A DNA stretch of 64,000 nucleotides, from contig CAMYOD010000074.1 in NCBI GenBank assembly GCA_947259975.1, positions 124,001 to 188,000 on the forward strand, read 5' to 3'. Position 1 is the stretch's first letter, and the number at the start of each line of letters is the position of its first letter. The notes beneath the pieces were generated by a model. That model worked only from the letters and a program-made list of their open reading frames with translations, was not told where the DNA came from and did not search any database. The translations under genes were made by a program, and so were the position numbers. Below are positions 8,438-19,969 of this stretch, one piece after another. This stretch comes from an uncultured Gammaproteobacteria bacterium (lineage in GTDB: Bacteria > Pseudomonadota > Gammaproteobacteria > HyVt-429).

Positions 8438-9313
8438 ATGTTTCATGGCAGTATGGTGGCGCTGGTGACCCCGATGCATGAGGACGGGTCTTTAGACGGC
8501 GTAGCCCTTCAGCGATTGGTGGATTTTCACGCCGATAACGGCACCCGGGCGATCATTGCGGTGGGTACGACCGGGGAATCCGCAACCCTCGACTTCGACG
8601 AGCACTGTGACGTGGTGCGGATGGTGGTTGAGTTGGCCAAGGGGCGCATCCCCGTGGTTGCCGGCACCGGCTCAAATTCGACCCAGGAGGCCATTGAGCT
8701 GACCCGCTGCGCCGAGCGGGACGGGGCCGAGGCCTGCTTGCTGGTGGTTCCATACTATAATAAGCCCACCCAGGAGGGCCTATACCGGCATTTCCGGGCG
8801 ATCGCCGAGGCCGTGCCGATACCGCAGATCCTATATAATGTGCCCGGCCGCACGGTCTGCGATATGCAGTCCGCGACGGTTGCGCGCTTGAGCGAGATTC
8901 CGAACATCGTCGGTATCAAGGAAGCGACCGGTGACATGGGACGTGCGCGCGAGATTCTTGATCAATGCGACGACCGGCTTGATGTCTATTCCGGTGACGA
9001 CGCCACGGCAATGGATCTTATGCTGCTGGGCGGGAAGGGGGTAATTTCGGTAACGGCGAATGTGGCTCCGGCGGCGATGCGCGATATGTGCAAGGCCGCG
9101 ATTGGCGGTGATCGCGATACGGCGCGCGAAATCAATGATCGGCTCATGCCCTTGCATCGGGATTTGTTCGTTGAGGCGAACCCGATTCCGGTGAAGTGGG
9201 CGCTGGAGGAAATGGGGATGATCGAGGGGGGAATTCGGTTGCCGTTGACCCGATTGTCGCCCGAATTTCACGATACCGTGCGCAACGCCTTACGACACGC
9301 CGGTGCCGTGTGA
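8438..9313 (+). CDS. dapA: 4-hydroxy-tetrahydrodipicolinate synthase
   Basis: DapA condenses pyruvate with aspartate semialdehyde, the first committed step of lysine and diaminopimelate synthesis. The 291-residue TIM barrel has GTTGES (43-48), YYNKPTQEG (106-114), the catalytic Tyr133 in YNVPGRT and the Schiff-base Lys161 in GIKEATGD, numbered as in E. coli. The start MFHGS aligns with the family N-terminus. It leads the conserved gammaproteobacterial order dapA-bamC-(MBL)-purC. Confidence 0.97.
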   Translation: MFHGSMVALVTPMHEDGSLDGVALQRLVDFHADNGTRAIIAVGTTGESATLDFDEHCDVVRMVVELAKGRIPVVAGTGSNSTQEAIELTRCAERDGAEACLLVVPYYNKPTQEGLYRHFRAIAEAVPIPQILYNVPGRTVCDMQSATVARLSEIPNIVGIKEATGDMGRAREILDQCDDRLDVYSGDDATAMDLMLLGGKGVISVTANVAPAAMRDMCKAAIGGDRDTAREINDRLMPLHRDLFVEANPIPVKWALEEMGMIEGGIRLPLTRLSPEFHDTVRNALRHAGAV

Positions 9314-9351
9314 CTTTCAATTTGAATCTGATGAGAAGTGATCCGTATCCG

Positions 9352-10479
9352 ATGAGAAATCTATTTGTCCTCATAGTGGCACTCACGGCGATGACTCTGA
9401 CCGCCTGTCAGAGCGTCAAACAGGCGGTTGGCCCCAAGGAAGTTGATTACCGTGCGACCCGGCGGGTACCGACCCTGGAAGTACCGCCCGATCTTACCGC
9501 CGGCAGCCCGGACGATGCCTTGTCCGTGCCCGACGTACGTTCGCCGACCGGTGCGGCAACCTATTCGGCCTATGCTTCGGAACGGCAAGGTTCGTCAGCC
9601 ACCCCCGCGGCCGTACTACCGCAGCCTGGCACGGTGCGCATGGAGCGGGCCGGCACCCAGCGCTGGTTGGTCATGAGCGGCACTCCGGAAGCGATCTGGC
9701 CCCGGATCCGTGATTTCTGGCTCGATAGCGGCTTGATTCTGGAGCGCGAGGATCGAATCGCCGGCGTGATGGAAACCGGTTGGGCGGAAAACCGCGCCGA
9801 TGTGCAGAGCGATTTCGTGCAACGATATCTCAGCAAGTGGTTGGGCAGTCTCTATTCAACGGGGACCCGGGATCGCTTTCGTGTGCGTCTGGAGCCGGGA
9901 CAGCAGCCGGGTACGACCGAAATCTATTTGAGCCACCGTGGCATGGTGGAAAAAGTATCGGAGATTGCCGGTTCGGATCCGGTGCAGACGATGTGGGAAC
10001 CGCGGCCGTCCGACCCGGAGATCGAGGCCGAGATGCTGCGTCGCCTGATGGTTCATTTGGGTGTCGAGGAGAAAAAGGCCGCCACCGTGGTGGCCTCGGC
10101 GGCGCCGGTTGAGCGCGCGCGTATGATCACCGCAGGTACCGGCCAGCCGACGCTGAATCTTGACGATGAGTTCGAACGCGCCTGGCGGCGCGTCGGTTTG
10201 TCCCTGGATCGGGTTGGTTTTACGGTTGAGGACCGCAATCGGTCCGACGGCGTTTATTTTGTGCGGTATGCGGACCCCGATGCGGGCGCAAAAAAGCCCG
10301 GCTTCTTCAAGCGCATGTTTACGCGCAAGAAGCGCACGACGAGCACAGATCAATATCAGGTCAAGGTTTCGGCGGCGGACCAGGGTACCAATGTGACCGT
10401 GCTCGACAAGGGTGGCAAGCCGGACACATCGGAAATCGGCGGGCGTATACTCGCGCTGCTCTACGAACAGCTCAAATAA
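9352..10479 (+). CDS. bamC: Outer membrane assembly lipoprotein BamC
   Basis: BamC is an accessory lipoprotein of the BAM complex. The ATG at 9352 gives a lipoprotein signal MRNLFVLIVALTAMTLTAC with the lipidated Cys at residue 19. After it come the unstructured BamD-binding segment with VPTLEVPPDL and two helix-grip domains (about residues 100-210 and 250-370). The longer frame starting inside dapA has no export signal at its N-terminus and is rejected. The gene follows dapA directly, as in E. coli. Confidence 0.93.
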   Translation: MRNLFVLIVALTAMTLTACQSVKQAVGPKEVDYRATRRVPTLEVPPDLTAGSPDDALSVPDVRSPTGAATYSAYASERQGSSATPAAVLPQPGTVRMERAGTQRWLVMSGTPEAIWPRIRDFWLDSGLILEREDRIAGVMETGWAENRADVQSDFVQRYLSKWLGSLYSTGTRDRFRVRLEPGQQPGTTEIYLSHRGMVEKVSEIAGSDPVQTMWEPRPSDPEIEAEMLRRLMVHLGVEEKKAATVVASAAPVERARMITAGTGQPTLNLDDEFERAWRRVGLSLDRVGFTVEDRNRSDGVYFVRYADPDAGAKKPGFFKRMFTRKKRTTSTDQYQVKVSAADQGTNVTVLDKGGKPDTSEIGGRILALLYEQLK

Positions 10480-10509
10480 CGAATCGCAAGACTTCCGGAG
10501 GGGTAGCGC

Positions 10510-11292
10510 ATGCGATTTGCGTCGCTGGGCAGCGGCAGTCGCGGCAACGCGACACTGATCGAACATGACGGTACGCGCTTGCTCGTCGATTGCGGCTTCT
10601 CGCTAAAAGAGACTCGCGCGCGGCTCGATCGGCTGGGCCTGGAAGGCGACGATCTTAGCGGAGTCCTCGTCACCCACGAGCATGGCGATCACATAAAGGG
10701 TCTCGGTGCAGTGGCGCGGGCATTCGGGCTGCCGGTGTGGATGACCCATGGGACACTGCAACAATGTGAGCGCCTGAATGTCGGCGCGCTGCCGGACATG
10801 AACATAATCGATACGCATGCGCTGTTTTCCATAGGCGATATCGAAGTCACTCCTTTTACGGTACCGCACGATGCACGGGAGCCGTGTCAATTCGTGTTTG
10901 CCGATGGTGCACATCGCCTCGGTTTGCTTACGGATTTGGGTAGCACCACGCCGCATATCGAAGCACGGCTGGCGGCTTGTGATGCGCTCATGGTTGAGTG
11001 CAATTACGATCACGAAATGCTGATGCAAGGCCCTTATCCGGAGTCGCTCAAACAACGGATAAACAGTCCCTTCGGGCATCTGGATAACCTGACCGCCGCG
11101 GAGTTGGTGTCGAAGCTTGATTTCGACCGGCTACAAGAACTTGTAATCATGCATATCAGCGAAAAGAACAATCGCCCTGAGCTGGCGCGCGCCGCGCTGC
11201 ATGCAAGGCTCGGCTGCGACCAGGATTGGATAAAGTTTGCCCATCAGGACGATGGGCTGCACTGGCATTCCTTGACTAACAGAGTGTGTTAA
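10510..11292 (+). CDS. Metallo-beta-lactamase fold hydrolase (YycJ/VicX-like)
   Basis: A 260-residue cytoplasmic MBL-fold protein. The metal-binding motif THEHGDH is at residues 55-61, with GSGSRGNATL at the N-terminus (typical of the YycJ/WalJ branch, which includes exonuclease-like phosphodiesterases). A conserved Asp-containing LLTDLGS follows, and a late MHISEKNN supplies the last His. The substrate cannot be assigned from sequence. Genes of this family often lie between bamC and purC in gammaproteobacteria, as here. Confidence 0.85.
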   Translation: MRFASLGSGSRGNATLIEHDGTRLLVDCGFSLKETRARLDRLGLEGDDLSGVLVTHEHGDHIKGLGAVARAFGLPVWMTHGTLQQCERLNVGALPDMNIIDTHALFSIGDIEVTPFTVPHDAREPCQFVFADGAHRLGLLTDLGSTTPHIEARLAACDALMVECNYDHEMLMQGPYPESLKQRINSPFGHLDNLTAAELVSKLDFDRLQELVIMHISEKNNRPELARAALHARLGCDQDWIKFAHQDDGLHWHSLTNRVC

Positions 11293-11295
11293 ACA

Positions 11296-12009
11296 ATGAA
11301 ACGTGTTGATCATTTATTTACTGGCAAGGCGAAGACGGTCTATACGACCGACGATCCCGACAAGCTGATTCTGCACTTCCGTAACGATACGTCGGCCTTC
11401 GATGGCGAGAAGATCGAGAAGCTCGACCGCAAAGGCATGACGAACAATAAATTCAATGCCTTCATAATGCAGAAGCTGGAAGCCGCCGGCGTCGACACGC
11501 ACTTCGAGCGTGTTCTGTCCGACGAGGAGTCGGTGGTAAAAAATCTGGATATGTTGCCGATCGAATGTGTCGTGCGAAATGTGGCGGCCGGCTCCATATG
11601 CAAGCGTCTCGGCGTCGAGGAGGGGCTTGATCTGGATCCGCCGGTGTTCGAATTCTTTCTCAAGAACGACCCTTTGCACGACCCGATGATCAACGACTAC
11701 CACATTCGCGCCTTCGGTTGGGCCACGGACGCCGAAATGCAGGCCATGCAGGAGGCGACCTTCAAAGTGAATGAGGTATTGAAAGCCCTGTTCCTCGATG
11801 CCGGCATCATTCTGGTTGATTTCAAGCTGGAATTCGGTCGTTATGGCGACGCGATTCTGCTGGGTGACGAGTTCACGCCCGATGGTTGCCGCTTGTGGGA
11901 TGCCAACACGCGGGAAAAGCTGGACAAAGATCGTTTCCGCCGCGATATGGGTGGTGTCGTCGAGGCCTATGAGGAGGTCGCCCATCGGTTGGGGGTTGAA
12001 ATCGGCTGA
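11296..12009 (+). CDS. purC: Phosphoribosylaminoimidazole-succinocarboxamide synthase
   Basis: PurC joins CAIR and aspartate using ATP in step 8 of purine synthesis. The 237 residues match the short bacterial form. Recognisable segments are the glycine-poor ATP loop [13 protein letters not shown] (12-24), [27 protein letters not shown] (about 93-101) and the C-terminal [10 protein letters not shown] and [14 protein letters not shown]. The start lies 3 bases after the MBL hydrolase stop, so the two are probably cotranscribed. purL follows after one intervening methyltransferase. Confidence 0.97.
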   Translation: MKRVDHLFTGKAKTVYTTDDPDKLILHFRNDTSAFDGEKIEKLDRKGMTNNKFNAFIMQKLEAAGVDTHFERVLSDEESVVKNLDMLPIECVVRNVAAGSICKRLGVEEGLDLDPPVFEFFLKNDPLHDPMINDYHIRAFGWATDAEMQAMQEATFKVNEVLKALFLDAGIILVDFKLEFGRYGDAILLGDEFTPDGCRLWDANTREKLDKDRFRRDMGGVVEAYEEVAHRLGVEIG

Positions 12010-12019
12010 GCGCCATCGC

Positions 12020-12886
12020 GTGACTACGCAAGAGCTGGGTCTGCTACTCCTACACCAGCTTTTCGACGTAGATGATTTGCACTATGGCCTGTGGGATGAA
12101 GGCCTCGAGGTCAGCCCCGACAACCTGGTGAGCGCACAGCAGCGCTTCACGGAGCATCTGTTGGCACATTTGCCGGCGCCGGATACCGCCGGCGGCATAC
12201 GCATACTGGACGTGGGTTGTGGCGCGGGCGCAACGCTGCAAAAATTGCTCGAGTGCGGATATTTCGCGGATGGGGTATCACCTTCGCCGTCGCTCAGCGC
12301 GGTCGTAAAAACCCGTTTGGCGCCGCATGCAGAGCGCGGCGCACGACTCTTTGAATGCCCCATGGAGCAACTCCCGCTTGACGACTTGCGGAATCGTTAC
12401 GATGTCGTGTTGTTCAGTGAAAGTTTTCAGTTTATCAAGATCGGCGCTGCCCTTGATCGCTCGATGACGCTCCTTAAGACGGGCGGTCGTCTGGCGATTG
12501 CCGATGTATTTCGGAACAACGCGGAAGGCGACGGCATGCCCGGCGACGGTGTGATTCGCGGCGGACATTCACTGCAGAAATTCTATCGCCTGGTCGGCGA
12601 AACGCCGTTCCGCTGCGTGCATGACGAGGATCTCACGGCACGTGTAAGCCCCACCATCGAACTGCTGGATCAGCTGCTGCGTGAGCGCGTGGCACCGGCG
12701 ACCCAAAGCATCGCCAGGTTTCTTACTACCAATCATCCGCTTCTGAGTCGTCTGGCGGGCGTTTTCCTTGGCAGGCAGGGGCGTCGCGTCCGGGACAGAT
12801 ATTTCGGCGGCCTGTATTCACGCGCCACCTTCGAAAAGTACAAGAGCTATCGTCATTTTGTATATGTCCTGGAGGGAAGTGGATAA
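12020..12886 (+). CDS. SAM-dependent class I methyltransferase
   Basis: This 288-residue protein is read from GTG at 12020, ten bases after purC; the longer frame from 11798 is purC in another register. Motif I is ILDVGCGAG, with the expected acidic post-II region and [22 protein letters not shown] stretch fits motif III of small-molecule or lipid-type methyltransferases such as the tocopherol/sterol group. The C-terminal part is helical with a basic end. Its substrate is unknown. Lying between purC and purL with almost no gaps, it is probably cotranscribed with purine genes. Confidence 0.8.
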   Translation: MTTQELGLLLLHQLFDVDDLHYGLWDEGLEVSPDNLVSAQQRFTEHLLAHLPAPDTAGGIRILDVGCGAGATLQKLLECGYFADGVSPSPSLSAVVKTRLAPHAERGARLFECPMEQLPLDDLRNRYDVVLFSESFQFIKIGAALDRSMTLLKTGGRLAIADVFRNNAEGDGMPGDGVIRGGHSLQKFYRLVGETPFRCVHDEDLTARVSPTIELLDQLLRERVAPATQSIARFLTTNHPLLSRLAGVFLGRQGRRVRDRYFGGLYSRATFEKYKSYRHFVYVLEGSG

Positions 12887-12890
12887 GCCG

Positions 12891-15800
12891 ATGGCCACTA
12901 AAGAGACAGACGCCATGGTGTTGAAGCTGCGCGGGTCACCGGCTTTGTCGCCCTTCCGTCTGCAGAAATTGACCGATGACCTGCGCCGCAGCGGAGCTCC
13001 GGTTGCGGAACTGCACGCGGAGTATTGGCATTTCGTCGAACTTACCGCGTCCCTGAATGAGGACGAAGGTCAGGTTCTCGAGCGCATTCTCACCTATGGC
13101 CCCGCAACGACACATGAGACATACGCGGGCGAGACGCTGCTGGTGGTGCCCCGGCCCGGCACGATTTCGCCCTGGTCATCCAAGGCCACGGATATCGCAC
13201 ATCACTGCGGACTCACCAAGATTCGGCGCATCGAGCGCGGCGTGCTCTGGTATGTGCGCAACAATGCGCAGGAGCCGATTCCCGCGGCGGTCAAAAGTCG
13301 GGTGCATGATCGCATGACGGAAGCGGTGTTGCCGGATATCGCGGCGGCGGACGATCTGTTTGTCCACGCGGCGCCCGCAAGCCTCGAATGCGTCGATATT
13401 CTCGCCGGCGGGCGCGCCGCGCTGGAGGCCGCGAATCAGGGCCTGGGTCTGGCGTTGGCGCCGGACGAAATTGATTATCTGCTGCATCACTACGCTCAAT
13501 TCGGCCGTAATCCCACGGACGTGGAGCTGATGATGTTCGCGCAGGTGAATTCAGAGCATTGCCGGCACAAGATTTTCAACGCGGACTGGATAATCGACGG
13601 CGCGCCCCAGGAGTCATCCTTGTTCGGGATGATCCGCGAGACGCATCGTCGCAACCCACAGGGTACCCTGGTGGCTTACAGCGACAATGCATCGGTGATT
13701 GCGGGGGGTAACGGGCGACGCTTCTTTCCGGAAGCCCGGCAACGGGAATATCGGTACCACCAGGAGGATATCCATATCCTCATGAAGGTCGAGACCCACA
13801 ATCACCCGACCGCCATCGCGCCCTTTCCCGGTGCCGCCACCGGTTCCGGCGGCGAGATTCGCGACGAGGGCGCGACCGGGCGTGGCTCCAAGCCCAAAGC
13901 CGGTTTGTGCGGTTTCTCGGTCTCCAATCTGCGCATCCCCGGTGCCGAGCAGCCCTGGGAGGTGGACTATGGCAAGCCGGGGCGCATCGTCAGCGCCCTG
14001 GATATCATGCTCGAAGGTCCCGTTGGTGCGGCGTCGTTCAACAATGAATTCGGCCGACCCAATATCTGTGGCTACTTTCGCAGCTTTGAAATGCACATCC
14101 CGGGCAACAACGGCGAGGGCGAAGTGCGTGGCTACCATAAGCCGATCATGTTGGCGGGCGGGGTCGGTAACATCCGTTCGGCACACGTGAATAAGGCCGA
14201 ATTCCCGGCCGGGTCCCAACTTGTGGTCATCGGCGGTCCGGCCATGTTAATCGGTCTCGGGGGTGGTGCGGCATCCAGCATGGCCACCGGTGCCAGCGCG
14301 GAGGAGCTGGACTTTGCTTCGGTGCAGCGCAGCAATCCGGAAATGCAGCGCCGTTGCCAGGAGGTGATCGATCAATGTTGCGCCCTGGGTCAGGACAATC
14401 CGATCTATTGGATCCACGACGTGGGTGCCGGCGGCCTGTCCAACGCATTACCCGAGTTGGTGCACGACTCCGGCCGCGGTGGGCATTTCGAATTGCGCAA
14501 GGTACCGAACGACGATCCGGGTATGTCGCCGATGCAGATCTGGTGTAACGAGGCCCAGGAGCGCTACGTCCTCGCGATTGACCGCGCGCGTGTTGACGAC
14601 TTTGTCGCCATCTGCGAGCGCGAGCGCTGTGAGTATGCCCTGGTGGGTCAGGCAACCGCGGACGAGCGACTGCTGCTCGAAGACCAGCATTTCAAGCAGG
14701 AGGCCACACCCGCGGGGCCCTGCGCGCGCTTCGATCGCCCGATTGATATTGACCTCAACATTCTGCTCGGCAAGCCGCCGAAGATGCTGCGCGATGTATC
14801 GCGCCGGCAGTTGCCGGTCAAGGCGCTGGATACGGCCGCAATCGATTTGCGGGATGCCGCATATCGTGTGCTGCGCCTGCCCAGCGTCGCCGCCAAGACG
14901 TTTCTGATCACCATCGGTGATCGCAGCGTGACCGGTTTGGTGGCGCGTGATCAAATGGTCGGTCCCTGGCAGGTCCCGGTGGCCGACGTGGGCGTGACGG
15001 TGGCCGATTTCGTGGGCTACCAGGGCGAGGCCATGGCCATGGGTGAGCGCACACCATTGGCACTGATCGATGCGCCGGCCAGCGGGCGCATGGCGGTTGG
15101 CGAGGCCGTGACCAACATCGCCGCGGCGCGTATCGCCAAGCTCGCAGACATCAAGTTGTCCGCGAACTGGATGGCGGCGGCGGGCCATCCAGGCGAAGAC
15201 GCCAACCTGTATGACACCGTTCATGCGGTCGCCATGGAGTTGTGCCCCGAGCTGGGTATTTCCATTCCAGTCGGCAAGGATTCCATGTCCATGAAGACCG
15301 TTTGGGCCGACGCCGACGGACGACGCAAGGAAGTCAGTGCGCCGCTTTCGTTGATCATCAGCGCGTTTGCTCCGGTCAGTGACGTGCGCGCGACCTTGAC
15401 CCCGCAGTTGCGCACCGATCGCGGCGAGACCGACCTGATATTGCTCGACATCGGGTGTGGCCGGAATCGGCTCGGCGGTTCGGCCCTGGCGCAGGTGTAC
15501 GGTCAGCTCGGCAAGGCGGTGCCGGATGTTGATGAGCCGGCACTGCTGGCGTTGATGTTCTCGGTGGTCCAGGCCTTGAACGAACTCGGATTGATCTATG
15601 CGCATCATGACCGTTCCGACGGCGGTCTGTTCGCCTGCCTCTGCGAGATGGCCTTCGCGGGGCGCGTCGGCATCAACGTCGAACTGGGCGTTTTGGGCCC
15701 GGATCCTCGTGCCAGCCTGTTCAGCGAAGAGCTGGGTATAGTCCTGCAGACTCCGCGCGACCGTCGCGACGGAATCTTTGGCGCCCTGGAAAAGAAAGGT

Positions 15801-16847
15801 GTGCGGCAATGGGCGCATGTGTTGGGTTCCGTGACGACCGACGACCGCATTTGCTTTCACCACGGTGGGACCGAGATCCTTGCGGAGGCTCGCGCCGAAT
15901 TACAAATGGCGTGGTCGGACACCACGCGGAATATGCAGCGCCTGCGGGATAATCCCGAATGTGCCGAGGAGGAATACGCCGGCATTCGGGATGCGGATGA
16001 TCGCGGCCTGAATGCGGACCTGCGTTTCGATCCCGCCGACGATGTCGCAGCGCCCTATGTGCAGCGCGGCGCCCGTCCGCCGATGGCGATTCTCCGCGAA
16101 CAGGGTGTCAACGGGCAGATCGAAATGGCGGCCGCCTTCGATCGCGCCGGTTTTTCCGCCGTCGATGTGACCATGAGCGATATCGTCGCCGGGCGCGTCG
16201 GGCTACAGGCGTTCCGAGGCTTGGTGGCCTGTGGCGGATTCTCCTTCGGCGATGTGCTGGGTGCGGGTGAGGGTTGGGCGAAATCCATCCTCTTCAACCC
16301 GAAAGTACGCGACGAATTTGCCGCCTTTTTTGCGCGCAACGACACCTTTGCACTGGGTGTCTGTAACGGCTGTCAGATGCTTTCGAATCTGCGTGAACTG
16401 CTTCCGGGCACGCAGGCCTGGCCGCATTTCGTGCGTAATCGCTCCGAGCAATTCGAGGCGCGCTTTGTGCGTGTCGAAATCCCGCGCAACCCGTCGATTC
16501 TTCTGGCCGGCATGGCCGGCTCGCAGCTGCCGATCGTGGTGGCGCATGGGGAAGGGCGCGCGGAATTCGCTACGGACGACGGCATCCAGACACTGGAACA
16601 GGCACGGCTGGTGGCGTTACGCTATGTGGACAATGGTGGGCGCGTCGCCGCGCGTTATCCGGCCAATCCCAATGGATCGCCACAGGGTATTACCGGTGTG
16701 ACCACCGACGACGGCCGCTTTACGATAATGATGCCGCATCCGGAGCGGGTTTTTCGCACCGTGACCAACTCCTGGCACCCGGATAAATGGGGTGAGGACA
16801 GTCCCTGGTTGCGCATGTTTCGCAATGCGCGTGCGTGGGTCGATTGA
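12891..16847 (+). CDS. purL: Phosphoribosylformylglycinamidine synthase
   Basis: This is the large single-chain FGAM synthase of proteobacteria (about 1,318 residues), converting FGAR to FGAM with glutamine and ATP. It shows the N-terminal PurS-like domain ([15 protein letters not shown]), the linker with NSEHCRHK, the synthase domains with ETHNHPTAI and [13 protein letters not shown]-like motifs, and a C-terminal class I glutaminase with the nucleophile Cys in GVCNGCQM and a late His-Glu pair in MMPHPERVF. An alternative ATG at 12915 aligns better with the E. coli start. The 12891 ATG is closer to the upstream gene. The frame further upstream is spurious. Confidence 0.96.
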   Translation: MATKETDAMVLKLRGSPALSPFRLQKLTDDLRRSGAPVAELHAEYWHFVELTASLNEDEGQVLERILTYGPATTHETYAGETLLVVPRPGTISPWSSKATDIAHHCGLTKIRRIERGVLWYVRNNAQEPIPAAVKSRVHDRMTEAVLPDIAAADDLFVHAAPASLECVDILAGGRAALEAANQGLGLALAPDEIDYLLHHYAQFGRNPTDVELMMFAQVNSEHCRHKIFNADWIIDGAPQESSLFGMIRETHRRNPQGTLVAYSDNASVIAGGNGRRFFPEARQREYRYHQEDIHILMKVETHNHPTAIAPFPGAATGSGGEIRDEGATGRGSKPKAGLCGFSVSNLRIPGAEQPWEVDYGKPGRIVSALDIMLEGPVGAASFNNEFGRPNICGYFRSFEMHIPGNNGEGEVRGYHKPIMLAGGVGNIRSAHVNKAEFPAGSQLVVIGGPAMLIGLGGGAASSMATGASAEELDFASVQRSNPEMQRRCQEVIDQCCALGQDNPIYWIHDVGAGGLSNALPELVHDSGRGGHFELRKVPNDDPGMSPMQIWCNEAQERYVLAIDRARVDDFVAICERERCEYALVGQATADERLLLEDQHFKQEATPAGPCARFDRPIDIDLNILLGKPPKMLRDVSRRQLPVKALDTAAIDLRDAAYRVLRLPSVAAKTFLITIGDRSVTGLVARDQMVGPWQVPVADVGVTVADFVGYQGEAMAMGERTPLALIDAPASGRMAVGEAVTNIAAARIAKLADIKLSANWMAAAGHPGEDANLYDTVHAVAMELCPELGISIPVGKDSMSMKTVWADADGRRKEVSAPLSLIISAFAPVSDVRATLTPQLRTDRGETDLILLDIGCGRNRLGGSALAQVYGQLGKAVPDVDEPALLALMFSVVQALNELGLIYAHHDRSDGGLFACLCEMAFAGRVGINVELGVLGPDPRASLFSEELGIVLQTPRDRRDGIFGALEKKGVRQWAHVLGSVTTDDRICFHHGGTEILAEARAELQMAWSDTTRNMQRLRDNPECAEEEYAGIRDADDRGLNADLRFDPADDVAAPYVQRGARPPMAILREQGVNGQIEMAAAFDRAGFSAVDVTMSDIVAGRVGLQAFRGLVACGGFSFGDVLGAGEGWAKSILFNPKVRDEFAAFFARNDTFALGVCNGCQMLSNLRELLPGTQAWPHFVRNRSEQFEARFVRVEIPRNPSILLAGMAGSQLPIVVAHGEGRAEFATDDGIQTLEQARLVALRYVDNGGRVAARYPANPNGSPQGITGVTTDDGRFTIMMPHPERVFRTVTNSWHPDKWGEDSPWLRMFRNARAWVD

Positions 16848-16869
16848 TCCATACGGATGACCATAAAAT

Positions 16870-17820
16870 GTGAACAGCTCTAAGACCAAGATCGGGATTG
16901 CACTAGGCAGCGGATCCGCGCGCGGCTGGGCCCACGTGGGCGTCTTGCGGGAACTGGCGGCGGCGGGTGTGATGCCGGATTTGATTTGTGGCTCGTCGAT
17001 CGGTGCACTGATCGGTGCGGTGTATGCCTGCGGCAAGCTCGATGAGTTCGAGGCCTGGATCCGGGACCTCGATACCAAGGAGGTCGTGCGGTATTTCGAT
17101 TTCAGTATCCGTGGTCGCGGTGGCTTGATCGAAGGCAAACGCCTGTTCGATTTTTTTCGTGATCAGGTGGGTGAGCTCGCGATCGAAGACCTCGAGCGCC
17201 CCTATGCCAGTGTGGCAACCGATCTGGTGACCGGTCGCGAGGTCTGGCTGCAGTCCGGCCCCGTATTGGACGCGATGCGGGCCTCGATTGCGTTACCGGG
17301 ATTGTTCACACCGCTACATCGGCAGGGTACCTGGCTCGCCGACGGCGGTCTGGTAAACCCGGTCCCGGTCTCCCTGTGTCGCGCCATGGGCGCCGAAGTG
17401 GTGATCGCCGTGGATCTCAGCAGCGATGTGGCCGGTCGGCGCGTGCGGCGCTTGGTCAATGGCAGCAGCGAGCCGCGGCGCGACAGCCCGGGCGCACGTT
17501 TGCTGGACAAGATATTGGATGAATTAAAACAGCGTGCCAGCGCCCTTGCGCTTCCGGCGGCCGCGGCCGACGCGCCGGGCATGTTCGACGTGATGGCGGA
17601 TTCGTTGACCATTATGCAGGAGCGTATCACCCGCAGCCGTATGGCCGGGGATCCGCCGGATCTGCGCCTCGCGCCGCGGGTCGCCCATATCGGGTTATTG
17701 GAGTTCGATCGCGCGGATGAGGCAATCACGGAAGGCCGCGCCAGCGTGCGCCGCATGTTGCCGGCCCTGGCGGACATCACCGGAACCGTGAACCCCGCAG
17801 ACCAGGCGCCTGCGGGTTAA
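16870..17820 (+). CDS. Patatin-like phospholipase (RssA/NTE family)
   Basis: A 316-residue serine hydrolase. The oxyanion loop GSGSARGWAHVG is at 13-24, the nucleophile elbow GSSIG at 41-45 (Ser43) and the catalytic Asp in ADGG at about 157-160, so the Ser-Asp dyad is intact. No signal peptide is seen, so it should act in the cytoplasm or at the inner membrane. The start is GTG, since the overlapping ATG is followed at once by a stop. The gene ends overlapping the convergent regulator gene by four bases. The physiological substrate is unknown. Confidence 0.88.
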   Translation: MNSSKTKIGIALGSGSARGWAHVGVLRELAAAGVMPDLICGSSIGALIGAVYACGKLDEFEAWIRDLDTKEVVRYFDFSIRGRGGLIEGKRLFDFFRDQVGELAIEDLERPYASVATDLVTGREVWLQSGPVLDAMRASIALPGLFTPLHRQGTWLADGGLVNPVPVSLCRAMGAEVVIAVDLSSDVAGRRVRRLVNGSSEPRRDSPGARLLDKILDELKQRASALALPAAAADAPGMFDVMADSLTIMQERITRSRMAGDPPDLRLAPRVAHIGLLEFDRADEAITEGRASVRRMLPALADITGTVNPADQAPAG

Positions 17821-19505
17821 GTTTCCGAATCCCTGGTTTCCTCGTTCTCGTCTGCGCAGACGACTCGGTTGCGACCGGCATGCTTCGCCGCATAGAGCGC
17901 CTCGTCCGCGGCGTTGGTCAGATCCGCGGCGGTTTCATAAGGCGGGAAGGTGGCGATGCCACAGCTGAAGGTCACGCAGAAATCCCGGTCACCGTGCTGG
18001 TGATGGATATGGGCAAAGTCGGTACGAATCTCGTTGAGGATTTCTTCCGCCGTCGCCTGGTCCGTGTCCGGAAGAATTACGGCAAATTCCTCGCCGCCGT
18101 AGCGGCCGACCAGGTCAGTGCGGCGCAGGCGCTGTTTGAGCAGGCGAGCCAGGCTCTTGATCGCACGGTCACCCATGGCGTGGCCGTAGCGATCGTTCAC
18201 CGATTTGAACTTGTCGATATCGATCATCGCAAAGGCGACGATCTGCTGCTCGCGTTTCGCCCGTGACATCTCGATATCGAGATGCTCCTTGATGCTGGTG
18301 TGGTTGAGCAGGCGTGTCAGGCTGTCGTTGGACATAAAGGAACGCAGCGTGCGATAGCGTTCAGCCCGTGTATGCACGGCGGCGATCAGATAGTTGTCCT
18401 TGATCGGTTTGGTGAGAAAATCATCGCCGCCTTCGCCCATCGCCGCCATTTGTTTGTCCACATCCCGCTCCGTGGAGAGAAATACAATCGGCGTACCGAT
18501 GTAGGCCTCTTGTTGTCGTATGACCTGGGCGAGTTCCCGCCCATTACAACCCGGCATGTACATATCCATGAGAATTAGTTCGGGATTGAATTCCGCCAGC
18601 GCCTCCATGACCTCCATGGGGTCATTCACTACCACCGTCTGCATGCGGGCGCGCTGCAACACCAGGGCATAATAATCCGCCAGCGTCTCCGAATCGTCCA
18701 CGATCAGGATCCGGAACGGATCGGGTGATTCATCGAGTGTGAGGTTGTCGAGTTTGTCGACCAGGGGGCCGATGTCGAATGGCTTGGTGAAATAGGCATG
18801 ACCGCCGGCGCGCACCGCATTCAGACGGGCGGTAATGTCGTCACGTGCGGAGATAAAGATCACCGGCACCGGCGGATGATCGTCACCGGTGAACCGCGCG
18901 ACCGCCTCGGTCCCGGCCAACGCGTCGCTTGGGAACATAATATCCATGATGACGCCGGCAGGCATCTCCGCATCCATCGCATTCAGCATCTGTTCAGGTG
19001 ACGTGAACGTCTGCACCCGATAACCGAAATGGCCGATCTGCAGCGCCAGATCGGCGCCCAGAGCCTTGTCGTCCTCGACGATATAGACGAGACGTGTCTT
19101 CTGTTCATGCAGCGGCGAGCTGGGAGAGGGCATATGGCGCGCCAGATCGTCGCCAAAATCGCTCACACCGGGTTTACGGATACTGCGGTGCAGATCTTTC
19201 AGCAGGTGCGCGATGTGTTTGCGATCGCGAGTACTCGGTGGTTGCGGGTTATCGATCAGTACCTTGGTGGCCTGTTCGATGGCGCGTGCCGCCTCGCTCA
19301 CCTTGGGAAACCCGAATGTGCCGCCGGAGCCGGCGAGGCTGTGCACGAGGCGGTGAAACTCCGCCAGGTCCGGTGCGTCCGCTGCGGCGTCAAAGGCGCG
19401 TTGCCAGGTCTGCTCTATTTCCTGAATCTTGTCCGGCAGTTGTTCCGCGTAGGATTCATGGAGCCGGCGCAGCTGTTCACGTAGATTGTCTTGTGCTTCG
19501 CTCAT
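17817..19505 (-). CDS. Hpt-REC-REC-GGDEF response regulator (probable diguanylate cyclase)
   Basis: A 562-residue multidomain signalling protein. An Hpt domain (about 1-105) carries the phosphorylatable His in HSLAGSGGTFGF. The first receiver (about 138-255) begins YIVEDDKA; the second (about 266-385) begins ILIVDDSE and has its Asp in LILMDMYMPG. The C-terminal GGDEF domain (about 395-555) has the catalytic sequence GGEEF in a GRYGGEEFAVILPD context, so it should synthesise cyclic di-GMP. It resembles PleD with an added Hpt. The hybrid kinase at 21255-24602 lacks an Hpt, so this protein may provide one for it. Confidence 0.9.
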   Translation of the reverse strand: MSEAQDNLREQLRRLHESYAEQLPDKIQEIEQTWQRAFDAAADAPDLAEFHRLVHSLAGSGGTFGFPKVSEAARAIEQATKVLIDNPQPPSTRDRKHIAHLLKDLHRSIRKPGVSDFGDDLARHMPSPSSPLHEQKTRLVYIVEDDKALGADLALQIGHFGYRVQTFTSPEQMLNAMDAEMPAGVIMDIMFPSDALAGTEAVARFTGDDHPPVPVIFISARDDITARLNAVRAGGHAYFTKPFDIGPLVDKLDNLTLDESPDPFRILIVDDSETLADYYALVLQRARMQTVVVNDPMEVMEALAEFNPELILMDMYMPGCNGRELAQVIRQQEAYIGTPIVFLSTERDVDKQMAAMGEGGDDFLTKPIKDNYLIAAVHTRAERYRTLRSFMSNDSLTRLLNHTSIKEHLDIEMSRAKREQQIVAFAMIDIDKFKSVNDRYGHAMGDRAIKSLARLLKQRLRRTDLVGRYGGEEFAVILPDTDQATAEEILNEIRTDFAHIHHQHGDRDFCVTFSCGIATFPPYETAADLTNAADEALYAAKHAGRNRVVCADENEETRDSET

Positions 19506-19969
19506 AAGGAAAATTCACCACGCCTGGTTCTCTGCGCCCGCCTGATAGTCTACACATCGACACCTGGGCGATTTTTATTAGTCTAGGTCATTCCCGCCGC
19601 CTTGTCGGCGGCGGCGGCCCGTGCCCGGCCGTGCTGCCATGGCACCATGGCAGCAAGGTCGGTGCGGTGGCCTCGGTATCTATGCAAATCGACCGGTATG
19701 CCGCCTAACTATATAATAGACAATAATTTTCCCACGGCGCGCACGGGGTCGAAGCCAGGCGGAATGGTTTCGACCGGGCTTGTGGCCGGTTATTGCAACA
19801 AGTATATTGGGGTATTAGTTCGGCGTTTGACTGTGCGCCCATTGAATTTTGCGTGCGTCAGCACCCCGGTTGTTTCGTAAACTATATCCATCTACACACG
19901 GATCAGCCAGTAGTTTTTTGGCCGCCATGGTTTCCGCCAGTACGCCAAAGAGAATTCGAGGAGTTAGCA
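19506..19969. other. Intergenic region with a palindrome
   Basis: This 464-base gap separates two divergent regulators. It is AT-richer than its surroundings on the right half, with TATATAAT-like sequence near 19705, a possible promoter. A perfect inverted repeat (arms 19632-19642 and 19645-19655, two-base centre) and a GGCGG-rich stem just upstream are the only notable structures. No gene is supported. Confidence 0.45.
19632..19655. repeat. 11-base perfect inverted repeat
   Basis: The arms TGCTGCCATGG and CCATGGCAGCA are separated by CA. No T-run follows on either strand, so a terminator is unlikely. It could be an operator for one of the divergent regulator genes, or a cruciform. Confidence 0.5.
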
